DNA of 51,951 nucleotides from NCBI GenBank assembly GCA_038532435.1, contig JBCBAP010000021.1, positions 1 through 51,951 of the forward strand, written 5' to 3'. Below, piece by piece: positions 34,895 to 41,928 of this stretch (positions are counted from its first letter, which is position 1; each line of letters begins with the position of its first letter). Position numbers and translations under genes: made by a program. The stretch is from JBCBAP01 sp038532435 (lineage in GTDB: Bacteria; Pseudomonadota; Alphaproteobacteria; Rhodobacterales; Rhodobacteraceae). The notes under the pieces were generated by a model, which saw nothing but the letters and a program-made list of their open reading frames with translations, made no database searches and had not been told where the DNA came from.

Positions 34895-34985
34895 CGCGCG
34901 AAGTCACATGGGCGAGAGACGCGGGCGTTGGGGGTATCGGCGCCTAAGCATTTTCCCACATGACGGTCACAACGGTCGCAGGGCC

Positions 34986-34993
34986 AAAGGAGG
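34986..34993 (+). promoter_or_regulatory. Strong Shine-Dalgarno that fixes the hydrolase-OsmC start
   Basis: AAAGGAGG lies 5 bp before ATG 34999. This near-perfect anti-16S match rules out the in-frame ATG at 34960 and sets the start of the fusion protein. It is stronger than most ribosome-binding sites in this window and suggests high translation. Confidence 0.8.
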
Positions 34994-34998
34994 ATGCG

Positions 34999-36228
34999 AT
35001 GCCTACGGAAAAGCTAGAGTTCACCGGCCATAGCGGCGACCGGCTCGCGGCCCGGCTTGACCTGCCCGACGGGCCTCGGAAGGCGACCGCCCTGTTCGCA
35101 CACTGTTTCACCTGCTCAAAGGATATCGCGGCCGCCCGCCGGATTTCCCAGCGTCTGGCGAGCCTCGGCATCGCCGTCCTGCGGTTTGACTTCACCGGGC
35201 TGGGGCATTCGGGCGGCGAGTTTGCCAACACCTCCTTCAGCTCGAACGTCGAGGATCTCGTGAGGGCAGCGGCGGATCTCGCCGGGCGCGGTCACGCCCC
35301 GGACATGCTGATCGGCCATTCGCTGGGGGGCGCGGCCGTGCTGGCCGCAGCCGCCCGGGTGCCGTCGGCGAAGGCTGTGGTGACCATCGGTGCGCCTGCG
35401 GACCCCGAACATGTCATCCACAATTTCGGTGCCAAGATCGGGGAGATCGAGTCGGCAGGGGCGGCTGACGTCGTTCTCGCCGGGCGCACCTTCACGATCG
35501 GGCGCGGGTTCATCGAGGATGTGCGTGCGACCTCCCTGAGGGCGGCGATCGGTTCGCTGAACAAGGCGCTGCTGGTCCTGCATGCGCCGAACGATGACAC
35601 CGTGGGCATCAATAACGCCTCCGACATCTTCCTCGCCGCGCGCCATCCCAAAAGTTTTGTCACGCTCGACGATGCGGACCATCTGCTGACGCGGACCGAG
35701 GATGGCGAGTACGCAGCGGAGGTGATTGCTACCTGGTCACGCAAGTATCTCAAGCTGAATGAGGGGGCGAAACCCATCGGCGCGCCGGAGGGGATCGTGC
35801 GGGCATCCGAGGCGGATGCCGAAGGGTTCCTGCAGGACATCGCCATCGGGCCAAAGCATCATGTGCTGGCCGACGAGCCGGTGGCCTATGGCGGCACGGA
35901 TCTGGGTCTTACGCCCTATCAGTTCCTGTCGGCGGGGCTCGCGGCCTGCACGTCGATGACCGTCCGGATGTACGCCCGGCGCAAGGGCTGGCCGCTCGAC
36001 CACATCTCGGTCGATGTGACCCATGACAAGGTCCACGCGAGCGACTGCGAAACTTGCGACATGTCGGAGAGCAAGATCGACCAGTTCGTCCGGGAGGTAA
36101 CCTTCGAAGGTCCGCTGAACGATGAACAAAGGGAACGACTTTTGCAGATCGCCGACAAATGTCCGGTGCACAGAACTCTGGAAGGTCAGGCCAATGTCGT
36201 CACGCGCCTGAAGGAGTACGCAACTTGA
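34999..36228 (+). CDS. Bifunctional alpha/beta hydrolase - OsmC family protein
   Basis: A 409-aa natural fusion. Residues 1-255 are a serine alpha/beta hydrolase: FAHCFTCSKDIAAARRIS, FDFTGLGHSGGEFAN, nucleophile Ser108 in IGHSLGGAAV, acid near HAPNDDTVG (199/200), His228 in DDADHLL. Residues 270-409 are an OsmC/Ohr-type domain with the two redox cysteines, Cys317 in SAGLAACTSMTVRMYA and Cys388 in ADKCPVHRTLEG. OsmC domains reduce organic hydroperoxides; the hydrolase half could release or process an acyl or ester hydroperoxide. This domain architecture is known in proteobacteria. The start is set by AAAGGAGG. The stop overlaps an ATG (TGATG) at 36228. Confidence 0.92.
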   Translation: MPTEKLEFTGHSGDRLAARLDLPDGPRKATALFAHCFTCSKDIAAARRISQRLASLGIAVLRFDFTGLGHSGGEFANTSFSSNVEDLVRAAADLAGRGHAPDMLIGHSLGGAAVLAAAARVPSAKAVVTIGAPADPEHVIHNFGAKIGEIESAGAADVVLAGRTFTIGRGFIEDVRATSLRAAIGSLNKALLVLHAPNDDTVGINNASDIFLAARHPKSFVTLDDADHLLTRTEDGEYAAEVIATWSRKYLKLNEGAKPIGAPEGIVRASEADAEGFLQDIAIGPKHHVLADEPVAYGGTDLGLTPYQFLSAGLAACTSMTVRMYARRKGWPLDHISVDVTHDKVHASDCETCDMSESKIDQFVREVTFEGPLNDEQRERLLQIADKCPVHRTLEGQANVVTRLKEYAT

Positions 36229-36391
36229 TGTATCCAACAGGAATAATTTCGGGATCCAGGTCTCAAATGCAGATGCAAAAGAGAGATGATTCGTTTCTTG
36301 GATATGCTGGGTGTAACAGAAGAAGGGATATCTTCTGGCTATTCCCATTTCACGATCTCGCGTCGGGATCGGAGTAATGGGAGACTTTACC

Positions 36392-36994
36392 ATGTCTAAG
36401 TCCAAGTTTGCTTTCATCGCACTCGCCGCAATTGCATTGCCGACAGGTGTCTTTGCGGACATCACGCAGAACAATTTCAGCATCGAGCTGGAGGATACGA
36501 GTGTCACCCAGGCCAGCTTCACCGATGTGTCGGGCTGGACGATCACGGCGGGGCAATTGCCGTCGCAAGAGGCGATTTCGGTCGTGTTCGACAGCAAGGA
36601 CAATCCCAAGGCGCTCGACTTCATCGTGCCTGCGGATCGAAAGAACAGCTCCACGGTTGCAGACACCTATGTCGGGTGGACCGCCCACCGCGTGGCCAAC
36701 GGACACAAGTCCGGCACCGACAAGCCGGGATCCATGAACTTCGCTTTCCAAGGCACGCTCACCCTGAATTCGGATTCGTTTTCCAACTTCAGCATCGGCC
36801 AGCAGGGCGGCGACTTTTCCAACAACTGGTGGATCGGTGTGTCCGGGCAGGCGGGCTCCGGGGACGATAACGGAAAGGCAAACCTGTGCCTGACCGGACA
36901 AAGCGGGACGGTTTACCAGATGATGGTGACCGGCCAGCACAACGTGAAGGTAAAGGCGCTCAGCGGGTCGGAGACCTGCGGCTCCAGCAGCTAA
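36392..36994 (+). CDS. Orphan secreted protein (200 aa)
   Basis: From ATG 36392 the product has a clear signal peptide (MSKSKFAFIALAAIALPTGV, cleavage after FA near residue 22). The mature domain of about 178 residues is rich in S, T, N, G and Q with alternating hydrophobics, which suggests a beta-sandwich: NFSIELEDTSVTQASFTDVS, DTYVGWTAHRVANGHKSG, FSNNWWIGVSGQAGSGDD. Two cysteines (ANLCLTGQ and SETCGSSS) could pair. I do not recognise the family; lectin-like or adhesin-like binding is only a guess. It uses more T and A at third positions than neighbours, follows an AT-richer leader, and is followed by a strong hairpin. An in-frame ATG at 36377 overlapping a TAA is an alternative start. Confidence 0.78.
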   Translation: MSKSKFAFIALAAIALPTGVFADITQNNFSIELEDTSVTQASFTDVSGWTITAGQLPSQEAISVVFDSKDNPKALDFIVPADRKNSSTVADTYVGWTAHRVANGHKSGTDKPGSMNFAFQGTLTLNSDSFSNFSIGQQGGDFSNNWWIGVSGQAGSGDDNGKANLCLTGQSGTVYQMMVTGQHNVKVKALSGSETCGSSS

Positions 36995-37003
36995 CGCGAC
37001 CTT

Positions 37004-37038
37004 GGACATGGGCGCCGCGGCGTCCATGTCCCGATTTT
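37004..37038 (+). terminator. Long-stem terminator after the secreted protein gene
   Basis: GGACATGG (37004-37011) pairs with CCATGTCC (37024-37031), and inside it CGCC pairs with GGCG over two bases. This gives a 12-pair hairpin interrupted by one mismatch. CGATTTTG follows. It begins 9 bp after the stop codon and is the most convincing terminator-like element in the window. Confidence 0.72.
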
Positions 37039-37065
37039 GGGGGAATGACACTTGGGGGAGTTGTC

Positions 37066-37266
37066 ATGATTATTGAAGGCATGCGGTACAGCTCGGTCAC
37101 GGCGGCATTCGTGCCGGTCGCGGTCGCCTCGGAACCGGAGGAGCAGCAAGCTTCACGCGCCCATCGTTTGACGGACGCACCGGAGATGGCGATGTGCCTG
37201 AGGGACTTTGACGGGCTGACCGACGACTTCGATTTCGAGCCGCTCACCGTCAGATCCGGCCTTTAG
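37066..37266 (+). CDS. Small hypothetical protein (66 aa)
   Basis: ATG 37066 is preceded by TTGGGGGAG, a good ribosome-binding site. The 66-aa product (MIIEGMRYSSVTAAFVPVAV, then an acidic tail with LRDFDGLTDDFDFEPL) has no signal peptide or known domain. Its N-terminal segment is mildly hydrophobic; the C-terminal half is very acidic. It lies between the terminator of the secreted-protein gene and the sulfotransferase gene, whose ATG is 57 bp downstream, so it may be cotranscribed with the latter. Function unknown. Confidence 0.55.
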   Translation: MIIEGMRYSSVTAAFVPVAVASEPEEQQASRAHRLTDAPEMAMCLRDFDGLTDDFDFEPLTVRSGL

Positions 37267-37323
37267 GGGTGCACGTCGGGTCGTCCCGGTCTAGACACAC
37301 GGCAGGCAGTCGTCGGGTGCACC

Positions 37324-38073
37324 ATGACCGGGTTCAAATCCTATGTGATCTGCACGGCGCCGCGAAGCGGCAGCACCCTGTTGTGCGAGATGCTCAAGGC
37401 GACGGGGCAGGCAGGCGTGCCCGCGTCCTACTTCCATCGACCCTCCCTCGATGTGTGGGCGGAAAAGTTCGATGTCTCGGAGCGGTCCGACGCAGCGCGG
37501 TTTGAGGCGGTTCTAGAGGCGGTGCGCCACGCGGGAACCGGTGCAACCGGAGTGTTTGGCCTCAGGCTTCAGGCCCACAGTCGAGACTATTTCTTTCAGC
37601 GATTGCAGGAGTTTTGCCCGGCTCCTTCAGACCTAGCTGCGTTGCAGGGTGTCTTCGGCACGACACGTTTCGTCTGGCTGCGGCGGGCGGACAAGCTCGC
37701 GCAGGCGGTGTCCCTGGTGAAGGCTGAACAGACCGGGCTTTGGCATCGCGCCCGGGACGGCAGCGACTTTGAGCGGATCGGCCCGCCCGCAGATCCGGAG
37801 TTCGATGCGGACCGTCTGCTCCAGGTGGCACGGGAAATGGTTGAGCAGGACCTCGCATGGTGGGATTGGTTCGCACGGGAAGGGATCGAACCCCTCGAGC
37901 TGACCTACGAAAATCTCGCCGAGGATCCATCCGGAGTGCTGCGCCAGGTGTTGGAGAGCCTCGATCTCAACCCCGCGCTCGCCTTGGGTGTCGTTCCCGG
38001 TGTGGCGAAGCTCGCCGATGCGGTGAGCCTCGACTGGCTCACACGGTTGCGCGCACTCGACCAGACGCGCTGA
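37324..38073 (+). CDS. Stf0-family sulfotransferase
   Basis: A 249-aa PAPS-dependent sulfotransferase of the Stf0 type (family of mycobacterial trehalose 2-sulfotransferase). The 5'-phosphosulfate loop is CTAPRSGSTLLCEML (PRSGST at 13-18). The 3'-phosphate region is FVWLRRADKLAQAVSLVKAE with QTGLWH. The C-terminal ELTYENLAEDPSGVL motif is typical. It probably sulfates a sugar or glycolipid; the acceptor cannot be inferred. ATG 37324 has no clear Shine-Dalgarno, and the ATG immediately follows GTGCACC, the right arm of a 7-bp inverted repeat (left arm 37268-37274). The stop is 5 bp from the convergent gene's stop. Confidence 0.88.
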   Translation: MTGFKSYVICTAPRSGSTLLCEMLKATGQAGVPASYFHRPSLDVWAEKFDVSERSDAARFEAVLEAVRHAGTGATGVFGLRLQAHSRDYFFQRLQEFCPAPSDLAALQGVFGTTRFVWLRRADKLAQAVSLVKAEQTGLWHRARDGSDFERIGPPADPEFDADRLLQVAREMVEQDLAWWDWFAREGIEPLELTYENLAEDPSGVLRQVLESLDLNPALALGVVPGVAKLADAVSLDWLTRLRALDQTR

Positions 38074-38078
38074 GGAGC

Positions 38079-38477
38079 TCAGTCCTCGTCCTTCAGCAGG
38101 TCCCCGTTGCGGCGCACCAGCGTGGCGCGCAGGTCGTGCATGGCCATGAAGAGGGCAGGCGACGTCTCCCTGATGTCGCCGTCGGAGGCCTTCGACTGGG
38201 CCCATTGTGCGCCCTTGTGGAGCGCCTCGATCAGCAGATCGATCTCGGTGCGTTCCCTTTCCGCAACCAGCGTGCGGCGTGCAGCGATCCAGGCTTCCAT
38301 CTCCGCCCGCTCCGCATCTGTCGGCACTTGCTGCCCGTGGGGCTTGATCTCTCCGTTCCGGACCGTGACCACGGCGATCTGCACCATGTCGAGGCGGCGA
38401 TGGCGGTTTTCCGTGTCGATCCGGTAGACCGCCGCGCCGTTATCCTTGGTCCGGAAGTAGAGACCGTCGAGCGTCAT
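38079..38477 (-). CDS. Conserved-looking hypothetical protein (132 aa)
   Basis: From ATG 38477, which overlaps the aatA stop by 4 bp, the product is 132 aa. The N-terminal part (MTLDGLYFRTKDNGAAVYRI, then DMVQIAVVTVRNGEIKPHG) looks like a small beta domain. The rest is helical and charged (ERERTEIDLLIEALHKGAQW). No signal peptide or membrane segment. I do not recognise the family. The 4-bp overlap argues for cotranscription with aatA. Confidence 0.75.
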   Translation of the reverse strand: MTLDGLYFRTKDNGAAVYRIDTENRHRRLDMVQIAVVTVRNGEIKPHGQQVPTDAERAEMEAWIAARRTLVAERERTEIDLLIEALHKGAQWAQSKASDGDIRETSPALFMAMHDLRATLVRRNGDLLKDED

Positions 38478-39676
38478 GTAAGGCTCGCGGTGAAACGCTG
38501 GATGCGGGTGCATGCCTCCTCGAGCACGGCATCGGAGGTGGCGTAGCTCACCCGGAAGGCCGGTGAGGTGCCGAACGCGCCGCCGAAAACAACGGCCACG
38601 CCCTCCGCCTCCAGCAGCTCACTGGCGAAGGTCTCGTCCGTGTCGATGACAACACCTCCAGCGGTCTTTTTCCCGATGCAGCCGACGATGGAAGGATAGA
38701 CATAGAACGCGCCCTCCGGCGTCGGGCAGGTGATCCCGGCGGCCTGGTTGAGCATGCTCACCACCAGATCCCGGCGGCGCTGGAAGGCGACTCGGCTTTC
38801 GGTAATGTAGTCCTGCGGACCGTTGAGCGCCTCAAGTGCCGCGTACTGGCTGATGGAGCAGGGGTTTGATGTGGACTGGCTCTGCACCTTGCGCATTGCG
38901 CCGATCAGCTCCTTCGGCCCGCCCGCATAGCCGATCCGCCAGCCGGTCATCGCATAGGCCTTGGACACACCGTTGCAGGTAAGCGTGCGGTCGTAGAGCT
39001 TCGGTTCCACCTCCGCCGGGGTGGCGAAGGTGAAGGGCTCGTAGACGATATGCTCATACATATCGTCGGTCATGATCCAGACGTGGGGGTGCCTCAGCAG
39101 CACATCCGTGAGGCCCTTAAGCTCCTCCGCCGTGTACCCCGCGCCCGACGGGTTGGAGGGGGAGTTGAAGATGAACCACTTCGTCTTTGGCGTGATTGCG
39201 GCCTCGAGCTGCTCCGGCGTGATCTTGAAGCGGGACTCGAGCGTCGCCTCGACGGTCACCGGCTCCCCGCCCGCGAGCAGCACCATATCAGGGTAGCTCA
39301 CCCAGTAGGGCGCCGGGATGATCACCTCATCGCCCGGGTTCAGGGTCGCGACCAGCGCGTTGTAGAGGATCTGCTTGCCCCCGGTCCCGACGGAGATCTG
39401 GTCGGGCGTGTAGGTCAGCCTGTTTTCCCGCTGGAACTTGTCGCAGATGGCCTGCTTGAGCTCCGGGATGCCGTCGGGTGCGGTGTACTTGGTCTTGCCC
39501 TCGTCCATCGCCCGCTTGGCCGCATCCTTGACGTTCACGGGCGTGTCGAAATCGGGCTCCCCGGCGCCAAGGCCGATGACATCCTTCCCGGCCGCCTTCA
39601 GTTCACGCGCCTTGTTCGTCACCGCGATGGTCGGGGACGGTTTGACGCGGGCAAGGCTGTCGGCGAGGAAGGGCAT
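38474..39676 (-). CDS. aatA: Aspartate aminotransferase (class Ib)
   Basis: Interconverts aspartate/oxaloacetate and glutamate/2-oxoglutarate; this prokaryotic Ib type often also uses prephenate or aromatic acids. The 400-aa protein begins MPFLADSLARVKPSPTIAVT. It shows VIGLGAGEPDFDTP, YTAPDGIPELKQAI, ISVGTGGKQILYNALVAT, FIFNSPSNPSGAGYT, and the PLP lysine in NGVSKAYAMTGWRIGYAGG. The C-terminal Arg is in FRVSYATSD. It is clearly different from the aminotransferase at 23.1 kb. Confidence 0.95.
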   Translation of the reverse strand: MPFLADSLARVKPSPTIAVTNKARELKAAGKDVIGLGAGEPDFDTPVNVKDAAKRAMDEGKTKYTAPDGIPELKQAICDKFQRENRLTYTPDQISVGTGGKQILYNALVATLNPGDEVIIPAPYWVSYPDMVLLAGGEPVTVEATLESRFKITPEQLEAAITPKTKWFIFNSPSNPSGAGYTAEELKGLTDVLLRHPHVWIMTDDMYEHIVYEPFTFATPAEVEPKLYDRTLTCNGVSKAYAMTGWRIGYAGGPKELIGAMRKVQSQSTSNPCSISQYAALEALNGPQDYITESRVAFQRRRDLVVSMLNQAAGITCPTPEGAFYVYPSIVGCIGKKTAGGVVIDTDETFASELLEAEGVAVVFGGAFGTSPAFRVSYATSDAVLEEACTRIQRFTASLT

Positions 39677-39797
39677 CGGTCACTCCATTTCGTGCGGGTT
39701 TCGGATGTCAGTTAGCGGACGGGCAGGGGGGCAATCAAGCAAAGAGGGGTCCACAGGAGCGCAAGGACTGTCGTTTTTCGCACCTGCACCATGGACC

Positions 39798-39817
39798 GGA
39801 CATGTTAGGACACGTTA
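39798..39817. promoter_or_regulatory. Tandem 10-bp repeat upstream of the XRE regulator operon
   Basis: GGACATGTTA (39798-39807) is followed without a gap by GGACACGTTA (39808-39817), identical at nine of ten positions. The 10-bp period places both copies on nearly the same face of the helix. The pair ends 29 bp before the regulator ATG, where a promoter or operator is expected. A candidate autoregulatory site for the XRE protein or another factor; no known consensus assigned. Confidence 0.5.
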
Positions 39818-39846
39818 AACACCCGACATGCCGGAGAGTGACGACC

Positions 39847-40248
39847 ATGGATGATATGATGACCGAGATAAATGCGGAGACATACTACCATGAGGACACG
39901 GCAACGTTCGGGGACAGGGTTGCGGCGGCCCGCGAGGCGGCGGGGCTGACCCAGGCCAAACTCGCGCGCAGGCTCGGCGTAAAGAAATCCACCATCGAGA
40001 ACTGGGAGGCCGATCGGTCAGAGCCTCGAGCCAACCGTCTCCAGATGCTCGCAGGCATCCTCAACGTGTCCATCATCTGGCTGATGAGCGGCCATGGCGA
40101 CGGTGTGGAGATGGAGCCGGAGACGTTCAGCGAGGGTGACGATCTGCGGGACGTGCTGGCGGAAGTCTCCGCCCTGCGCGCCGAGTATGTGCGAATGACA
40201 GAACGCCTTGCGCGGCTGGAAAAACGGCTGCGCGGCCTCGCGGGATGA
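39847..40248 (+). CDS. XRE-family transcriptional regulator
   Basis: A 133-aa DNA-binding protein. A cro/C1-type HTH spans about residues 20-75 (FGDRVAAAREAAGLTQAKLA, then GVKKSTIENWEADRSEPRAN). A linker and a C-terminal helix with heptad-like leucines (EYVRMTERLARLEKRLRGL) follow, suitable for dimerisation. ATG 39847 with GGAGAG upstream is chosen; ATG 39859 is possible. The stop overlaps the next start (ATGA). The tandem repeat at 39798-39817 may be its operator. Targets unknown. Confidence 0.88.
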   Translation: MDDMMTEINAETYYHEDTATFGDRVAAAREAAGLTQAKLARRLGVKKSTIENWEADRSEPRANRLQMLAGILNVSIIWLMSGHGDGVEMEPETFSEGDDLRDVLAEVSALRAEYVRMTERLARLEKRLRGLAG

Positions 40249-40661
40249 GCGGGCCGACCCCGTTCCACCTCGCCTTCACAGTCCGGGATCTCGACAGCAC
40301 CCGCGCGTTCTATGGCGGTGTTCTGGGATGCGAGATGGGGCGCTCGGCCCCCACTTGGCAGGATTTCGACCTTTTTGGCCACCAGTTGAGCGCCCATGTC
40401 GGCCCGGTGTCCGAGGCCGCAGGCGGTGCCGTCGACGGTGATACGGTGCCCGTTCCCCATTTCGGCGTGGTTTTGCCCATGTCCGCGTGGGAGAGGGTTG
40501 CGGACCGCCTTAAATCCCGCGATATAGCGTTCCTGATCGCGCCCCGCATCCGGTTCGCTGGCGAACCGGGGGAGCAGGGGACCTTCTTTGTCCGGGACCC
40601 GTCCGGAAACACGCTTGAATTCAAGGGGTTCATGGACGGGGGCCAGCTCTTCAAGGGGTAG
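40245..40661 (+). CDS. VOC-superfamily (glyoxalase/dioxygenase-like) protein
   Basis: A 138-aa single vicinal-oxygen-chelate domain built from two beta-alpha-beta-beta-beta units. The first starts FHLAFTVRDLDSTRAFYGGV, the second starts at VPHFGVVLPMSAWERVADRL. It ends with TFFVRDPSGNTLEFKGF, where the Glu is the usual fourth metal ligand; His8 and His84-region residues supply others. Enzymes of this form include glyoxalases and ring-cleaving dioxygenases; the substrate is unknown. It overlaps the XRE gene by 4 bp and precedes the ROK gene by 4 bp. Confidence 0.88.
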   Translation: MSGPTPFHLAFTVRDLDSTRAFYGGVLGCEMGRSAPTWQDFDLFGHQLSAHVGPVSEAAGGAVDGDTVPVPHFGVVLPMSAWERVADRLKSRDIAFLIAPRIRFAGEPGEQGTFFVRDPSGNTLEFKGFMDGGQLFKG

Positions 40662-40665
40662 ATTC

Positions 40666-41583
40666 ATGCCCGTCGGTGTCGACTACGGTGGAACCAAGAT
40701 CGAAGCCATCGTGCTGTCGGATGCGGGCGAGGCACTGGCCCGTCAAAGGGTGCCGACACCGCGCGGAGACTATCCTGGGTCGATCAGCGCAATCGCGGAT
40801 CTTGTGCGACAGGTGGAGGCGGAGGCGGGCACCGCGCCGCAGCCTCTCGGCATCGGCATTCCCGGCGCCGTCGGCCCGGACGGCCGCGTGTTCAACGGCA
40901 ACTCCACCTGGCTGATTGGCCAGCCCCTCGCGGAGGATCTGGGGGCGGCACTCGCTCGTCCGGTGATCGCGGGCAACGATGCCAACTGTTTCGTTCTGTC
41001 CGAGGCCATCGATGGTGCGGGAGCGGGGGCAGCGACGGTCTTCGGCGCAATCCTCGGGACCGGCGTCGGCGGGGCCATTGTGGTCAATGGCCGCATCGTG
41101 AACGGCAACAGCGGTATGGCGGGCGAGTGGGGTCATTCGCAGCTGCCCATCGCGGACCCGGATGAATTTCCGGGCCCCGACTGTTTTTGCGGACGCAAAG
41201 GGTGCGTGGAACAGTGGCTGGCCGGTCCGGGCCTCGAGGCGGACTATGCCCGGTCTGCTGGGCTTGAACCCGGCACAGGCCCCCGTGTGCCCGAGATCGT
41301 CGCCCGGTCGCAAGCCGGAGAGGCGACGGCCACAACGGCGATCACGCGCCATCGAGATCGGCTGGGCCGTGCCCTCGCCTCTGTCGTCAACGTGCTCGAC
41401 CCGGACGTCATCGTCCTCGGCGGCGGGGTGTCAAACCTGCCCCGTCTAGCGGAGAACCTGCCGGACACGATGCGCCCCTACATGTATTCCCAGAAGTCCA
41501 CCGTAAGGGTCGTCCGCGCCCGGTTCGGCGACAGTTCCGGCGTGCGCGGTGCCGCACGCCTTTCCCGGGAGGTCGCCGCATGA
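40666..41583 (+). CDS. ROK-family sugar kinase
   Basis: A 305-aa ROK protein without an N-terminal HTH, hence a kinase rather than a repressor. The ATP loop is GVDYGGTKIEAIVL, followed by IGIPGAVGPDGRVFNGNST and IAGNDANCFVLSEA with the catalytic Asp. ILGTGVGGAIVVNG and the zinc motif FCGRKGCVEQWLAGPGLE (CxCGxxGCxE type) follow. Likely substrates are fructose, glucose or N-acetylglucosamine. ATG 40666 is 4 bp after the VOC stop; the longer frame upstream is the VOC gene in another phase. The end overlaps sdhE by 4 bp. Confidence 0.92.
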   Translation: MPVGVDYGGTKIEAIVLSDAGEALARQRVPTPRGDYPGSISAIADLVRQVEAEAGTAPQPLGIGIPGAVGPDGRVFNGNSTWLIGQPLAEDLGAALARPVIAGNDANCFVLSEAIDGAGAGAATVFGAILGTGVGGAIVVNGRIVNGNSGMAGEWGHSQLPIADPDEFPGPDCFCGRKGCVEQWLAGPGLEADYARSAGLEPGTGPRVPEIVARSQAGEATATTAITRHRDRLGRALASVVNVLDPDVIVLGGGVSNLPRLAENLPDTMRPYMYSQKSTVRVVRARFGDSSGVRGAARLSREVAA

Positions 41584-41846
41584 GCGAAACCCACGAACAC
41601 CGTCTGAAGCGCCTGCGCATCCGTGCCTGGCGCCGGGGCACCAAGGAGATGGATCTGATCCTTGGCAGCTTTGCCGACGCTCATCTCGACAGCCTCGACA
41701 GCGCCGAACTGGACGCTCTCGAGGCGCTGATGGCCGAAAACGACCAGGATCTCTACGTCTGGATGAGTGGGCGCATGCCGCCGCCGGAGGAGCATGCGTC
41801 GATGATCGCCCGGATCATGGAGCCGGGACAAAGCGACGCCAAATAG
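41580..41846 (+). CDS. sdhE: Succinate dehydrogenase assembly factor 2 (SdhE-like, FAD flavinylation)
   Basis: An 88-aa all-helical protein of the SdhE/SDHAF2 (DUF339) family, needed for covalent attachment of FAD to SdhA. The diagnostic RGxxE motif is R19-G-T-K-E23 in RAWRRGTKEMDLILGSFAD. The C-terminal half (NDQDLYVWMSGRMPPPEEH) is also typical. The start overlaps the ROK stop (ATGA), so it is coupled to genes with no obvious link to succinate dehydrogenase. No sdh genes are in the window. Confidence 0.9.
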   Translation: MSETHEHRLKRLRIRAWRRGTKEMDLILGSFADAHLDSLDSAELDALEALMAENDQDLYVWMSGRMPPPEEHASMIARIMEPGQSDAK

Positions 41847-41928
41847 TCGAAAAGTTTGTACGATTAACCGTTTGTTGGCGAGTTTCGCCCACCGTCGCCC
41901 CTCGTAACCGCAACGAGTGGAGACCTTC

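Noticed and set aside
30784..38073. The 30.8-38 kb accessory stretch as a defence island, prophage or transposon
   Set aside because: No integrase, transposase, nuclease, toxin-antitoxin pair, tRNA or flanking direct repeats were found; the genes are metabolic, redox or secreted.
39805..39820. CtrA-like site (TTAA-N7-TTAAC) before the XRE gene
   Set aside because: The sequence is TTAG-N6-TTAAAC, with wrong spacing and an altered half-site. The tandem 10-bp repeat explains the pattern better.
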